64,000 bases of DNA, from contig VCAZ01000021.1 in NCBI GenBank assembly GCA_005784505.1, forward strand, positions 1,420,808 to 1,484,807. The letters run 5' to 3'. This DNA is from Bagarius yarrelli (taxonomy: Eukaryota; Chordata; Actinopteri; Siluriformes; Sisoridae). The stretch's first letter is position 1, and each line of letters opens with the position of its first letter. Shown one piece after another: positions 11,672-24,000 of the stretch. The notes under the pieces were generated by a model, which worked only from the letters and a program-made list of their open reading frames with translations, did no database searches and had not been told where the DNA came from. The translations under genes were made by a program, and so were the position numbers.

Positions 11672-12245
11672 CTGCAACACAAACAAAGTGTTTGTAATCT
11701 TTATATCAGAATCCAAACAACTTGAAATTTCACTATTATTGAAATTCCTACAGTGATTTCACACCTTTACCCAGACTGCATTTACATCCTTATATTTAAT
11801 AAATTCGATGCAAAAAACTGTTTATGAGAACAGTTTTGTAAAGGTGGTGCCCATGATCACATTCACACTAATAGAAATCAGGAGTGGACAAATTAACTTT
11901 AGGTTGTCCACCCAGTTGAACAAAAAAGTTGAACAAAAATTGAACAGAAGTTGCTGGTGTCAACATTTCAAAATGCTAATAAATAAACATCACAATAATT
12001 ACACCTACCGTGTCTACTACTGAATCCTAAAATATTCCAGAAGCACATATCACACACACACACACACACACGCCTGAATCAGAGAGCACCACTGACATAC
12101 AAAAAGAGACAATTTCAGACCTAATGCTCCTAAAGGACAGTAAAGGCAAGAACATGTTAAAGATTATGACAACATGTATGATGCTGACTAATAAAATCAA
12201 ACAAACAAAAGATAGAAAACACAGACACACTGTTAGAATCACTAC

Positions 12246-12370
12246 CTAGTTCGGGGGTCGGCAACCTTTAATACTCAAAGAGCCATTTGGGCCAGTTTCC
12301 CAGAGAAAACAGAACATCGGGAGCCACAAACCTCTTTTGACATCTAAAATAAAGGATAACACTGCATATC
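12246..12370. mobile_element. hAT-like DNA transposon end fragment
   Basis: The GGGGTCGGCAACCTTTAAT start followed by AAGAGCCATTTGG resembles the terminus of a widespread hAT-type nonautonomous element. Only one end is clear and no transposase is visible. Confidence 0.3.
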
Positions 12371-12842
12371 TTGTTTTTAACCTAAAACTTGTGTGGCATT
12401 TTTAAAATCAATAAACTACTGAAATTGTCTACATGCAACAAAAGATCTTTCAAACTCAAAAAAATATCAATTCATTCGAATTCTCATCCTCGTATAATCC
12501 ACCTTCAGCAAACCGAAACTGCAAACCAAAATATAGTCCGCTCCTGTGTGCCGCCATCTTTTAATCGTGCGCACCAGAGCGTGCAGTCAATTGATTTCAC
12601 AGAATCAAATATTTATTTTACTTATTGTGACTTTTGTTCCTGAACCTCAGTACACAGTGTCTCCACATCAGGGCTATAAAATGTCTCCTTCATTTTTACA
12701 CAGGATTGCAAGCTGTCGTCGGGGTGGGGGGGCCGGTGTTAGTTTTTTTTATATAATTGATATTGGAGAAGACCTGCTCACATGTCACATGTATGTAATA
12801 CAGAAGATCGACAGGACTCCAAATGCAATACATATTCATGTT

Positions 12843-13085
12843 CAAATACAGTGCCTCGAAAAATGAAGTGGAACCAAAATAGTTACATGCTTTTTAAAAT
12901 TTTAAGATAATAAAAATCAGCAAAGTGTGGTGTGCATTTGTATTCAGTCCCCCTGCGTAAATACTTTATAAAGCCACCGGTCACTACAATTACAGCTGCA
13001 AGTCTTTTGAGGTATGTCTCTACCAGCTTTGCACATCTACAGACTGAAACTTTTGCCCATTCTTCTTTGCAAAATAACTCAAGCC
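12843..13085. mobile_element. Tc1-like transposon fragment
   Basis: It starts at a TACAGTGCCT-type Tc1 terminus and runs through sequence that is highly characteristic of a fish Tc1 family (ACAGCTGCAAGTCTTTTGAGG, then TCTCTACCAGCTTTGCACATC). The region corresponds to long terminal repeat and non-catalytic parts of the element. It breaks off at about 13,085. It belongs to the same family as the relic at 53,105-53,640. Confidence 0.6.
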
Positions 13086-14804
13086 GTGGGTTTAATAAAA
13101 AATTTATAGACTTATCTTGGTATAGGTTAAATTTGGATTGGATTAAATGTAAGACATTTAGCCATTATTCTACAAACAATATTTCAAAAAAGCAAAAACA
13201 TTTAATTTTAAAACCATGCAGGCATTTTTTCAGTACATCATTTAAACACGTTCTCAAGAAACCTGCATTTTAGCCTTATCTCTGTCTTATTCAGACTAGA
13301 TTAAAAGTCTGTAAACTGCAGTCATCAGGTTCCACCAGAGTTTCTGACTGGACCACAAGGAAATGCAGAGACTTTTTCAGCAGCTACTAAGCAGCATAAG
13401 CCTCAGTCTAAAGCTGTGGGCACTCTTAACATTTCCCCTTACAGACAGATTTCATAATCTTCTTATCATAAAAGGAGGCAAATGTTTCCTGGGGCAGAAG
13501 GAGCTTGGGAGGGTTATCTGACAATAAGATAAAGCTGTGGAGGTTCTTTTCAGCAAAACAGAGAAACATTTCCAAATGTAATCCTGTCTGTGGACAACCT
13601 CTGAATTGCAGTCAGAGCAAACACTGGTTAGTTCTATGAACATCGTTCTTTTAGTTCAGTTTCTGAGTTTAACCTAATGGACAGCTCTAAGATGAGTACT
13701 GGGGCTCCAGACAACCTCTTTTTTCCCACACCTTGCACCTACACTATGCACTGAGCACTTAATCTTCTGGAGAATAGATTCTAAAAGGGCAGGAGTATTT
13801 CCTCAAATAAAACACAAAATAGATGGCAAACTACATCAAGCGCATGTAATAATTACAGTAAATATAAAAAATATATTTAAAAAAAAAAATCACACAGTAT
13901 GGGCTTATTTATGAGACATCTTTAAAATTTCTTGGTCATCCTGAAGATATTTCTAAGACAAACATTGAGTGTAAATGCACTACTCACACCATAACACTAC
14001 AGTAAGTGTGTGATGTGTGACCTTTTCTCCAAAAGGTTCCGAACCCTTGTAAAGTATATTATGAAGTTATTACAAGGCATACAAAACTGCCCATGAGGTC
14101 ATCTGACTGACATTTAAAGCAACCAATCAGTTTTGTTTAACAGCAAGTTAAAGGAGTAAAAAAAAAAAAAAAAAAGACAGACTAGTGTGCAACCAAAGAC
14201 TGATCAGAGTAAAGATTTTTATCATTTAAAAATCCAGTGTTTAGCTGATTCTCATCCCAACATACACATCTTCCAAAATCTATCTATTCCGAGCGCCTTT
14301 TTAAAATATATTCTTCACATCAGACATTTAGTGAGTGCATGAGCGACCTGAGCTCCATTTGGTTTGCTTTTGCAAGCAGCAGAAGATTTCTCTAATTGAG
14401 ATATTACCATATTCATTTTAAGTGAATGTGAAAAACTAATTTTTTCACTTTGACATGTAAATTATTAGGATGTGGGTAAATGGTTCATCTATTAAGTATA
14501 TAAGTCTGACAAACATAAAAAGGAAGATAGTACATATCTGTCTATTACAAGCCTTATTATGCAAGTCTCTTAAAAGAAGAGCGGTTTGTTTTTTACTCTA
14601 TTGGACATTATCGGAAAAACTTTATCAAACTTGGTTCTCGTAAAACTTAAAAATGCAAAGAAAGAGTTTTATGAAATCTGGAAGGAGATTTCTGTAGTTT
14701 TGGAAGCAAATTTAGGAGGTACATCTGTAATCGAGATCACAAAATAAGTAGGTCTATAGTGAAAAATACACTGCTTGTATCCAGAGTCTGTCTTTTTTTT
14801 TTTT

Positions 14805-14945
14805 TTTAATACAGCTGAGCAGTTGGGGGTTACGGGCCTTTTTTATGGGACCAGCAGTGATAACTTGGTGGTGCTGGGAATTTTTGAAGACCAACAATCT
14901 TCCGATCATTAGTCCGACTCTTCAACCAATTTGCACACTCAAGTT
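14805..14945 (-). repeat. SINE-family fragment
   Basis: Matches the central and head parts of the tRNA-derived SINE family seen at 21.5 kb: ACAGCTGAGCAGTTGGGGGTT, then CTTGGTGGTGCTGGGAAT, then a diverged CTTCCGATCATTAGTCC. It is interrupted on its right by an RTE-like fragment. Confidence 0.55.
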
Positions 14946-15275
14946 TTTTACAACAGCCTTTATCTTCTTCTCCTTTCGGCTGTTCCCTTTTAGGGGTTTG
15001 CCACAACGAATCATGTGTCTCCACCTAACCCTATTCTCTACATCCTCTTCACTCACACCTACTAACTTCATGTCCTCGTTTATCGCATTCATATACCTCC
15101 TCTTTGGTCTTCCCTTTTTGCCTTCTGCCTGGTAGCTTCATTTCTAACATCCTTATATATATTCACCATCCCTTCTCTATGTTCAAACCACCTCAATCTG
15201 ACTTCCCCAACTTTTTCTCCAAAACATCTAACATGAGCCGTCCCACTAATGAACCCGTTCCTAATCCTGTCCATG
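14946..15275 (-). mobile_element. RTE-like LINE, 3' fragment
   Basis: Read on the minus strand this encodes a broken C-terminal part of an RTE-type reverse transcriptase protein (MDRIRNGFISGTAHVRCFGE, then LRWFEH). It ends in the shared 3' tail, CCTTTCGGCTGTTCCC on the plus strand. It is colinear with 30,697-31,130 and both are 5'-truncated, as expected from incomplete reverse transcription. The ORF is frameshifted. Confidence 0.7.
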
Positions 15276-15395
15276 ATCTACAGTTTTTTGGAGTGAAATG
15301 CTGTGGGTTGGCAGGTGTGGGATTCAAACCTATACTCCTCTGATCTGGTGATCGAGCATCTTTGACCTTTAAGCTACCATTTCCCAATACACTGC
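15276..15395. repeat. Possible SINE-like fragment
   Basis: The GTGGGATTCAAACC motif resembles a tRNA B box and is followed by GATCTGGTGATCGAGC and a diverged AAGCTACCATTTCCC end. It fits a decayed tRNA-derived repeat, but the match to the family at 21.5 kb is partial. Confidence 0.35.
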
Positions 15396-15766
15396 CATGT
15401 AAGTTTTCTCCTTTCGCTTGTTTTTCTGATTTCTTTAATAAAACGTTTACTTTAAACATGTACGAGTCGTGTTATAAAAACATCGTATGCATGTTCAGAG
15501 ACATGTTTACCTGCGCCTGCTGTCTCTTCAGCCGGATTAAGCTGTTTATCTTAACCTTTAATAAACACATCTATAACTATAAACTGTTATTTTATACAAA
15601 TCTCTTAAAATGGTTGTGTTGCTGCTGCTGAAAAAGTGGAGGAAAAGTCAATTCCGCTCCTGTTGCGACTTCATGTCTTCAGCAGAAATAACTAACTACA
15701 GAACACACAGATCTGGATGTTCCTTTCGTCTGTGTGTTAATGGATATATTAACACACATCGTCGTG

Positions 15767-15777
15767 TTTGTGTGTTT

Positions 15778-15809
<32 letters not shown>
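15767..15809. repeat. (TG)n microsatellite
   Basis: GTGTTTGTGTGTTTGTG passing into an uninterrupted TG run ending near 15,809. Confidence 0.95.
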
Positions 15810-15810
<1 letters not shown>

Positions 15811-16144
15811 ACAAAACTCTCACTTTAATAAGGAGAAACAGGTGAAGATTCAGCCACACGACGTGCTGTTCAACTAAACATAATGACTGACCTGTCGGAT
15901 GGGGAAAAAAACAATAACTCCATGTGAATAAAACAATAAGTCCACCGTTAGTCACTGCCTGGAGTCCATTATTTCACACCATTACACAAAACAGCTCCAG
16001 CTAACAAGTGCACAGCTCCATAACAGCTGGTGATTTCTGTTAGCTAGCTGCTATCCGCGCTGGGGAAAAGGACTAACGTTCCGAAAACCGTAAAATGAGA
16101 TAGACATACTGTACATTATAACATGCTGTAAGAAAAACACTTAC

Positions 16145-16260
16145 TGTTGTCATATCACACCTCATGACAGTGCACTAATCTCTCCGCTTCACTTAGATTT
16201 CCTGATATTTTCCAGATAGACTGGCCGTATTAGCATAAATACCATTTCCGGTTTAAAAGC
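16145..16260 (-). promoter_or_regulatory. Proposed TMUB1 non-coding first exon and promoter
   Basis: On the minus strand a GTAAGTGTTTTT donor follows ATATGACAACA near 16,144, and an ETS-like CCGGAAAT site lies just upstream (about 16,240). This is the first plausible exon-1/promoter pair upstream of the TMUB1 exon-2 acceptor at 11,672. The link is inference; a transcript is needed to prove it. Confidence 0.35.
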
Positions 16261-19200
16261 ACATCGAACGCTAAAATAAAAGTCCTGAAAGGCTTTAATG
16301 CTGATTCGCTTTATGAGTTGAATAAACTGATGTTCTGTTATACAAAGTTCTAAAAAACTAATCGAAAAAAAGGGGAATTTTAATGTATTTACAAGTTTGT
16401 TTTACATTCAAGTGAGGCCTAAAAATAAATAAATATTTGTATCCAACTTTTTTTTGTCTAAAGAAACCATTTATTGATTCTGATTTCATGTGTTTAGAAT
16501 TTTTGTTATTATTTATTGAAGTTTTGAAACTACAAGCTATCTAAACCAAACTAGTTTTTAATTTGAAATGCATTTATATGTATTTTAAACAGTTACAAAC
16601 TTTAGATTTGAGGAATGAAGGTAAAAAATATATACATTGAGGAATAAACTAGTAAATGAATGAATATAAAAATATCAACAGTATTTAATATTTTTACCTT
16701 TTTTAATAATGTGTATCAATTTAATATCTTTGTCTAAACATTTACTGAATCAGATTCCTTTTTTCAGAATTTTTTGAATGGTATATGCAGTAAATAAGCT
16801 GTAGAAATTTGTATATGTTTAACAGAAGTATTTGTCTTTCTAGTCGTAACATCATTAATGATAAAATAAACACTGCTGAAATAAATGAGTTCTGTTGGCT
16901 AAGTTTCTGTTCCTAACTTCTATTTGGGCGGTTAAAAGCTTTACACATGGCCATTTACCTGCTTTGTATCCAGATGATCACTCTGTAGTTTGCCTTCATA
17001 GTTGTTCCTGCTGCTTTCACACTGATCTGCAATCTTTTCAGTAATTCATGGCATCTTCTTTAATTTCTTTATTATTAGCATGAGAATGTGTTGTTAAATC
17101 CCATCTAGCAATGATTAGTTGTGATCTTTCCACCAGTATAGAACTGAACCAGTTACACTGACAGGGTTGTTCAGAGTATTTACAACAAAATGTTGTGTTC
17201 ATATCTAAAACTCAAATCAACTAACATACTAATGCAACAAGTGAATTCTATTTTTAGGTCATTTACACAGACCCAAGTGATAAAATGTGTGGGAATACTG
17301 ATACATACAAGTTCATTGCTCCCAAATAATTGAGGAAGTGTCATGGCTGCTTCTGGCTAGGAAACTGTGTGGGAATAATCCGGATAAGCAGTCTTATGTT
17401 CAGGTGTTCCTCATTATTTCATGAAGGATTGAGTTATAGAAAACTCTTGAGTTGGGTTTTAGTTCTTGAAATTTGAACCACACAAAATATAAAGATGTGT
17501 GTTATATTTATATGTTTTACATTAATAAAAATTGTTCACATACTTTTTAACCAGACTGTATCAGACAGCATACATAAATAAAAACAGTGTTTTCAAAGCA
17601 ACTGTAAAAAGAAATCGATGGATTAGTGTACTTATTCTCTGGTCTTTAGTTTTTTGTGTTGTTCCTCTGTTAAGTAGCTTTTTGTTGTTTTCTGCTGTTT
17701 TGTGTAATTTTGTGTTGTTTTGTGTAGCACAATGGTCCTGGAGAAATGTTTCATATCACTGTGTTATTTGCTATATATGGTTGAAATGACAAAGCTTCTT
17801 GAATTAATGCAGCTATTCTGATTTTAGGGCTGTTAGTTATATATACATTTTCATTATACAATTTATTTTTACATTTTTCTACAGAACACGCTGCTACACT
17901 GCTATTAACATGTTATGACTTGTTAGTAACTGGTCTGCTTTTTGGTTGAATTAACTTAATGCCATCAAGTTGACAATGCCTGATATGATGCCTAAAGCAG
18001 ATTAATAATAAATGCAATCATTTTCACAGTGTGGATGATTTTAATAAAAACAATATCACACAAGTTGACTTTGGTTTTTCCTTTTTTTTTAATAATCTCT
18101 ATATAGACATTTTAATATTCATTTATAAACAAGGATTTTCAGTTTCCCCACCCAAAACCCAACATACAGACATCCACTCACTGAGTCATCTTACATTCAG
18201 AGGAACATGTGCCATGATAAATAATCTCTCTTCCAACAAACAATAAAACAGAGCGAAGCCAACACACAGCGGCAGTCACCATGAGAACTAGACTACATGA
18301 AACAAAGCTTCTGTATTACTGCCATCTTAACCGTTTTCATACTGATTTTGTAAATTTTTCCCCAAATGAACACTAACCCATAATGTTTAAACATTAATCC
18401 CACTTTTTATGTGTAGAGGGCCAGTGTCCTACAGAGTTTAGCTGTAACCTGCCTCAACACACCTACCTGTAAGTTTTAAGTATACCTAGCAAGATCTTAA
18501 TTAGTTGGTTTAATTAGGGTTGGAGCCAAGATCTGCAGGACACCAGCCCTCCAGGGCCGAATTTGGACACCCCTGCCTTAAAATATTTCTTGAGATTTGT
18601 GTAAGACAAATGATCTCATATGCTCCTCTCCCAAATACAGATCTGAAACATGAGGCAGAGAGATGCTATTGAGTGAAACAACACAAGAGAACATCAATAC
18701 TTCTTTTATCAGTGTGTAATTCCACCAGTCCACTGCGTGCATTGCTTTGCCTTGAATTTCCTTAAACAACAAAATAGATCATTTGGTTTTTTTTTTAATA
18801 AAATCTATTAATATATTCCTTTCTCTTTATATATTCATCATGACCCTAACTGACTCCTGATTCTCCCTGTACATTTGCTCCTTTTATCACCTCCTCCTAA
18901 ATTCACAGATGCACAAGACTGTTTGGTTCATAACAGTCAGTGAGGTTTGGAAAGAACAGGCAGACTCTCTTTCAATGGCTGCATCTGAAATTTAGAAATC
19001 TCTCTAATTGTTGTCACACACTTGCACATCCACACTTGGATGACCTTTCAGAAAAGTCCTCCGTATATTCTGAATGGCTCACCGAACCGTCTCTTAAATG
19101 GTTTAAAACACTAACGAGTTTACCAACTTATTAACAATGGAGATAAAAACACTAGCAGAGATCTTAGCACTTGGACAGTATGACAAACGTGTGATTGTGT

Positions 19201-20931
19201 GCCTAAACTCAAATAACAAAACAAATACCAAACAATAGTACCCACAAAGACACTCAATCTGAACAAAATGTAAAAAGAATTTTTATCTGCAAAAGCAGCA
19301 AGCATAAAGTGGAAATATAAAGCAGCTTTCTTCAGGAGTAAGAAGGTTGAGTGCTAATGCAGTGGGGTGTGTGGTGCTTAAACACAGTATCTGTGGAACC
19401 TTATAGTCGAAATGTAGCCAGGAATGCAAATATAACACAATTATGTTTATTGCCCAATCGATACTATCAATCGTGTGTGTGTATATATATATATATATAT
19501 TTAATTATTATTAAATTTCTTTTACTCTCTCTGTTTTTCAGCATTACTGATTCTGTTCTGGGGAATTAACAAGTCAATCTTTTAATTTCTTGATGTGTGG
19601 AAAATCAAATTTACGCCAACGTTACCGCTAACATCAGTTTAATCTGTAACTTTAGTGATCACAACCTTTAGATTCGATCCAGAGTCTAAATTAGGTACAA
19701 CATAACTGACAGTGATTCCTCTAGCTGAAATCCTAAATGCCACTTATTGTTTGTGGATTATTAAATATCAAAGGGTTGTTGAGTTAAAACATCCTTCAGA
19801 GCATGCTCATTCAATAGAAACATCATTATAAATGAAATGCATTCGGGTTTTGCCAATGTCATTTACTAAAGCTCTTTAAATCTATTAAAACTGGGCAAGT
19901 TTTTGGGATAATTTGTGCTTTCGACTAAATAAAATGTCACTACTAGCAACTTATTTAGCAGCAGTGTTCGAGAAAGTAAAATACCAAACTGACTATGAAT
20001 TAAGCACTTCTGACTTAAACGTTAACACCTCTCTCCCAGCTTCGCGCACACACACCATTCTTATTTGTCAAACACAGACCTTCTGCTTATGTGTTTAGTT
20101 CCTTTCATGTTCAGATTGTTACTCTCTAGCATTTACACATATAACTGTCCAATTTGTATTTCTGTTTAAAACAAATATCACCTTACAGTCCTTTTCAGTA
20201 TAACTACATTAATATTGCTCTGAGGTACAAATACAAAGGCCCATTTAAAGTCATCACTATTATTGTCCTGTCCTTTTCCATAGGTTATGTATAAAGAAAG
20301 TTCACACAAAAAGGATGTGGATTGAAATATTTCAAACAGAGTAATTAACACTTTTGAATATAAAATATTCAAGATTCTGCACTATGTCTAGATCCCTATT
20401 TAAAAGCATAATAGCGACCAAATTAACTGCCATGTCAGATTTTTCTCAGGTGTGAATTGTTATAAAGGTTCAGATGGCCACTTGATTTGACAAAAAAAAA
20501 ATCACTAGGTATAACTATAAAAGCTGTGTGCGAAACCATTTTATAATGAAGTTTGCATGATGCTGAGCATTTATTACTTGTTAATTAGATTTGTTGATCT
20601 AGTGCAAATCTACAGCTTCGAAATGTGACACTGTATTCACATTTGTCAGCAAATCAGAGCTTTAATCCCAGCTGCATTACTCCTCCAAGCATCCCTGTTG
20701 TCTAGGAAGCACCTAAAAAGTTTGCAAGGTTTGGATACGTGATTGTGTAGATTTGTAGGTTGTGCATGTTCTGATAGGACTGAGAGAGTTTTTTCCCAGA
20801 AATCATTGTTTTTACATTTTGCCCAGAGAGGTGCCATGAACCCTTCCCTAAGTCAAGAAGTAAAATACACCCACCCACTGGCTTAGTGTCACTACAGGTT
20901 CTTCTAAAAGACAGGACTGTTCACATCCTGT

Positions 20932-20962
<31 letters not shown>

Positions 20963-21070
20963 TTCTCTTCCTCCAAATAGCAATGCTTGTTGTTGCACAT
21001 GCTTGCAGACATGGTCACACACTATCACACACACTGACAGTCACATACACACATCTCAGCTTTTCCACCG
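16261..21070. other. TMUB1-FASTK intergenic region
   Basis: AT-rich region between the proposed TMUB1 promoter and the FASTK stop codon; the right part should include the FASTK 3' UTR. It contains a MITE (18.4 kb) and microsatellites at 19,478-19,501 and 20,931-20,961. I see no protein-coding exon. Confidence 0.5.
18416..18578. mobile_element. Small MITE with terminal inverted repeats
   Basis: The left end AGGGCCAGTGTCCTACAG and the right end CTGCAGGACACCAGCCCT are inverted copies with a few mismatches. The interior (CAACACACCTACCTG; AGGGTTGGAGCC) matches a common short nonautonomous fish element of hAT type, as I recall it. There is no coding sequence. Confidence 0.55.
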
Positions 21071-24000
21071 TCATAAAGGAACCTCCAGGAGCTTTTTGTG
21101 CAGGTACTGCTTCACTTCCTCAATTCCGTTCAGCTTCTCCAACTCCAGATAGGGCAACTGATGAAAACAAGCAGACACATTAGGGGTAAGACTATGAGCT
21201 AGCATCTTCTTCACACACTAATACACACAACCTGACTTACCTGAAGTATAATGTAGCCAAGCAGCTGCAGGTGGCGATCACGCATGGCCCGGGAACCCAC
21301 GAGCACATCCGAGTTGTGGCAGTAGTGCCATTTATCGTTTACCGACATAATTACCCTGTGTGTAAAGAAGCACAAGGATGCTGGTTAGATCTGGGCACAT
21401 TAGTAATCACACTACTACCTAACCACGAATAAAACTGAGGCAATAAACTAAACTTTAATAACAACTTTTATAAGCTATTTAGTGTGCATGGCACATTTTT
21501 TATTAAAAATGGGTAAAATGGCTTTTCTTTACACAATGACATGGTAGCCCGGTGATGGTGAAGGTGTTGGACTGCTGATCGGAAGATCACAGTTACAAAT
21601 CCTAGCACCACCAAGCTACCATTTCCAGGCTCCTAAACAAGGCTGTAAACCCTTAACCGATCAGTTGGATAAAAACTGGTTTAAATGCCCTGTATAAGAG
21701 CATCTGCCAAGTGCCAGAAATGTAAATGTCATGTTTGAAGTCAAACCTTTAAACTAATCTTGACTTTAGACATTTCTGGCAAATAACAAAAACCCTTATT
21801 TTTGACCCCTTATAATTGACATTCTGTAGCTAGCTGCCAGAAGAGTGTATAGTGTGTATCTGTGGGTAGAGCACCTGTGGTGGGGAATAGACTGAAGGTA
21901 ATACTAAGAATAGTGTAGAGGGGAAATATACATTTAGCATTAGACAAACAATTATGTTTGTTCAACTTTTATACCAATCGTTTAAAGGATGCACTTTTAC
22001 AAGAACTTTGAACTAAAATCTGTGTTGATAGTGTGTGTACACAACAACCCTATAAAGATAAAAATCCACCCAGTGTTTTTTAATACATGTTAAATAGGGG
22101 TGTGAGAAGACATTTATCCCATGAGACGAGACATGAGACTAGGTTCATGAGTACAAAGTGAGATTTTTAGACTTTTTTAAAGAAATCCTCAATGATGAAA
22201 CACAAGGGAAAAACATTATTCAGCTGAAAAACACAAAATGCAACTTCTAATTAATTAAAATAGGAGTTTAATTTCATACATGTAGTAATTAACAACATTT
22301 AAACACTGCAAATTGTATTGCCACAAACCTATTTTTTGCTATGTCTGTTATTAATGTGTGGTGGCAGTTGGAGCAGCTTCTGCTCGAACGTCAATAGTGC
22401 GACAGCTGTTGAACTCCAAAAAAAAAACCCAAGAAAAACCAAAAAACCAGCCACGCATCTCACCCAGCAAACTAGTGCAAACTATTGGTGCAACAGATCA
22501 CAAAACTTATGGTTTGGATCACAATACAGTTTTTGAGTCACGAATCGGATCATTTTTCGGATCGACAAAAAGGGGAAGAAAAATAGAATTTGCTTTGCAT
22601 TTATTACGAGAAAAACTTACATCAAATAATTTTGATTTTAACAAAAATAACACTTTGGCACCTATGGTTTTAGCAAAAATAAAATAAATGAATTACCATA
22701 TTAATAACTTAAGAATTTAGAATAAAATATTCACTTTTCAGTCATTAGAGTGTAACATGTGTAAAACAACATAAGACCTGAAAAAAAACCCCTGAGAACC
22801 TTTTTTAGAGGAGGCGTGTCTGTAGCCTTAAGGACCAAGGCTGCTCCCAAGATTGTTGATTGACACTGGCGTTTCAGCATAGACCCGTCCCGAACAGTGT
22901 TGCCAGATTGAGTGGGTTCACCCAGTTGGGCTTCTTTTGATTACCTCAGAACAAAAAAAGGGCACTGGGGTGCTTGATACCAATTGAGCTGCTATTTGAT
23001 GCAGCGATTTTTTTTCAGTTCAAACAATGATTAAACAAAATGTCTCCCCGCCCTGCCCGTCAGCTATCTCATAGGGAGGAAAAATATCTTTTATATTTTA
23101 ACGCTTTTGCATTCTTTCACAAATATAGTTGAGTAATTTCGTTGTCTGTAATTTTTTTGACTGTGGGCTATGTGGGATATTAAACTCATGTTTTAATGCA
23201 CGCTTGCATTTTATTTTCACTTTCAATCTGCAAATCGCACAAACGGTGTATTGATAGTTTTCAGTTAGCTTAATTAGCTGACATGGTGGCTTACATTGTG
23301 ATCTCAATAGAAAAGCAGCACGAGCTGGTCAATTTTCCTTCTGTTTTAAGTTATAAATATATATATATAAATTGCCTGTCGACAAAAGAAGAAAAAAAGA
23401 TATAGACACAAACTCCAAGTTTTGGGCACTTGCAATCCATAAACAGAATCGATACTGAGGAGAATCCCCTACATTATACTGCTGAATGAAAAGTACCAGA
23501 AAAAATGAAAGATATCTTTCTACAAACCCAACATACCACCGAATAAAAAAAAGCGCAACAGGATTGCAACAGGATTTGCATTTTCAAGTCAGCTAAACTT
23601 TAACTTTGAAAAAAAAATTGTGCAAGTATTACCAATTTGGCTAAAGAAAAGAAATCACTCAGTTTGTGACCTTTTGGGCAGCAGCAGATTGCTTTGCCAT
23701 GAGAGGCTTTTCTTTAAGGGTAGGACAACACGTGAAAACTATTAATAGGAAGCAACAGTGCTAATTTCACACAATATATGTCAGTGACGCTCCGGATCTG
23801 CTGCAAACAGATAAAATTTTTTTAGGTGATTACATAGTTATATTTTCATATTTAAGATAAGTGGTATTTAATTTGGTCAAATCACCCACACCTAGATAGA
23901 TAATGATATATAATTTGATCTATAAATTGTTAATGCATTCAGCTTAAAAGAGTATCACGACGAGTTATAGTATTATAGTATAGTTTCTTTCCTAAAGAAA

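Larger units (their letters stand above)
11672..14804. other. Probable TMUB1 first intron, repeat remnants
   Basis: Non-coding sequence between the TMUB1 coding exons and the proposed first exon near 16.2 kb. It carries an AC microsatellite (12,051-12,072), a hAT-like fragment and a Tc1-like fragment, listed separately. The remainder has no recognised content. Confidence 0.4.
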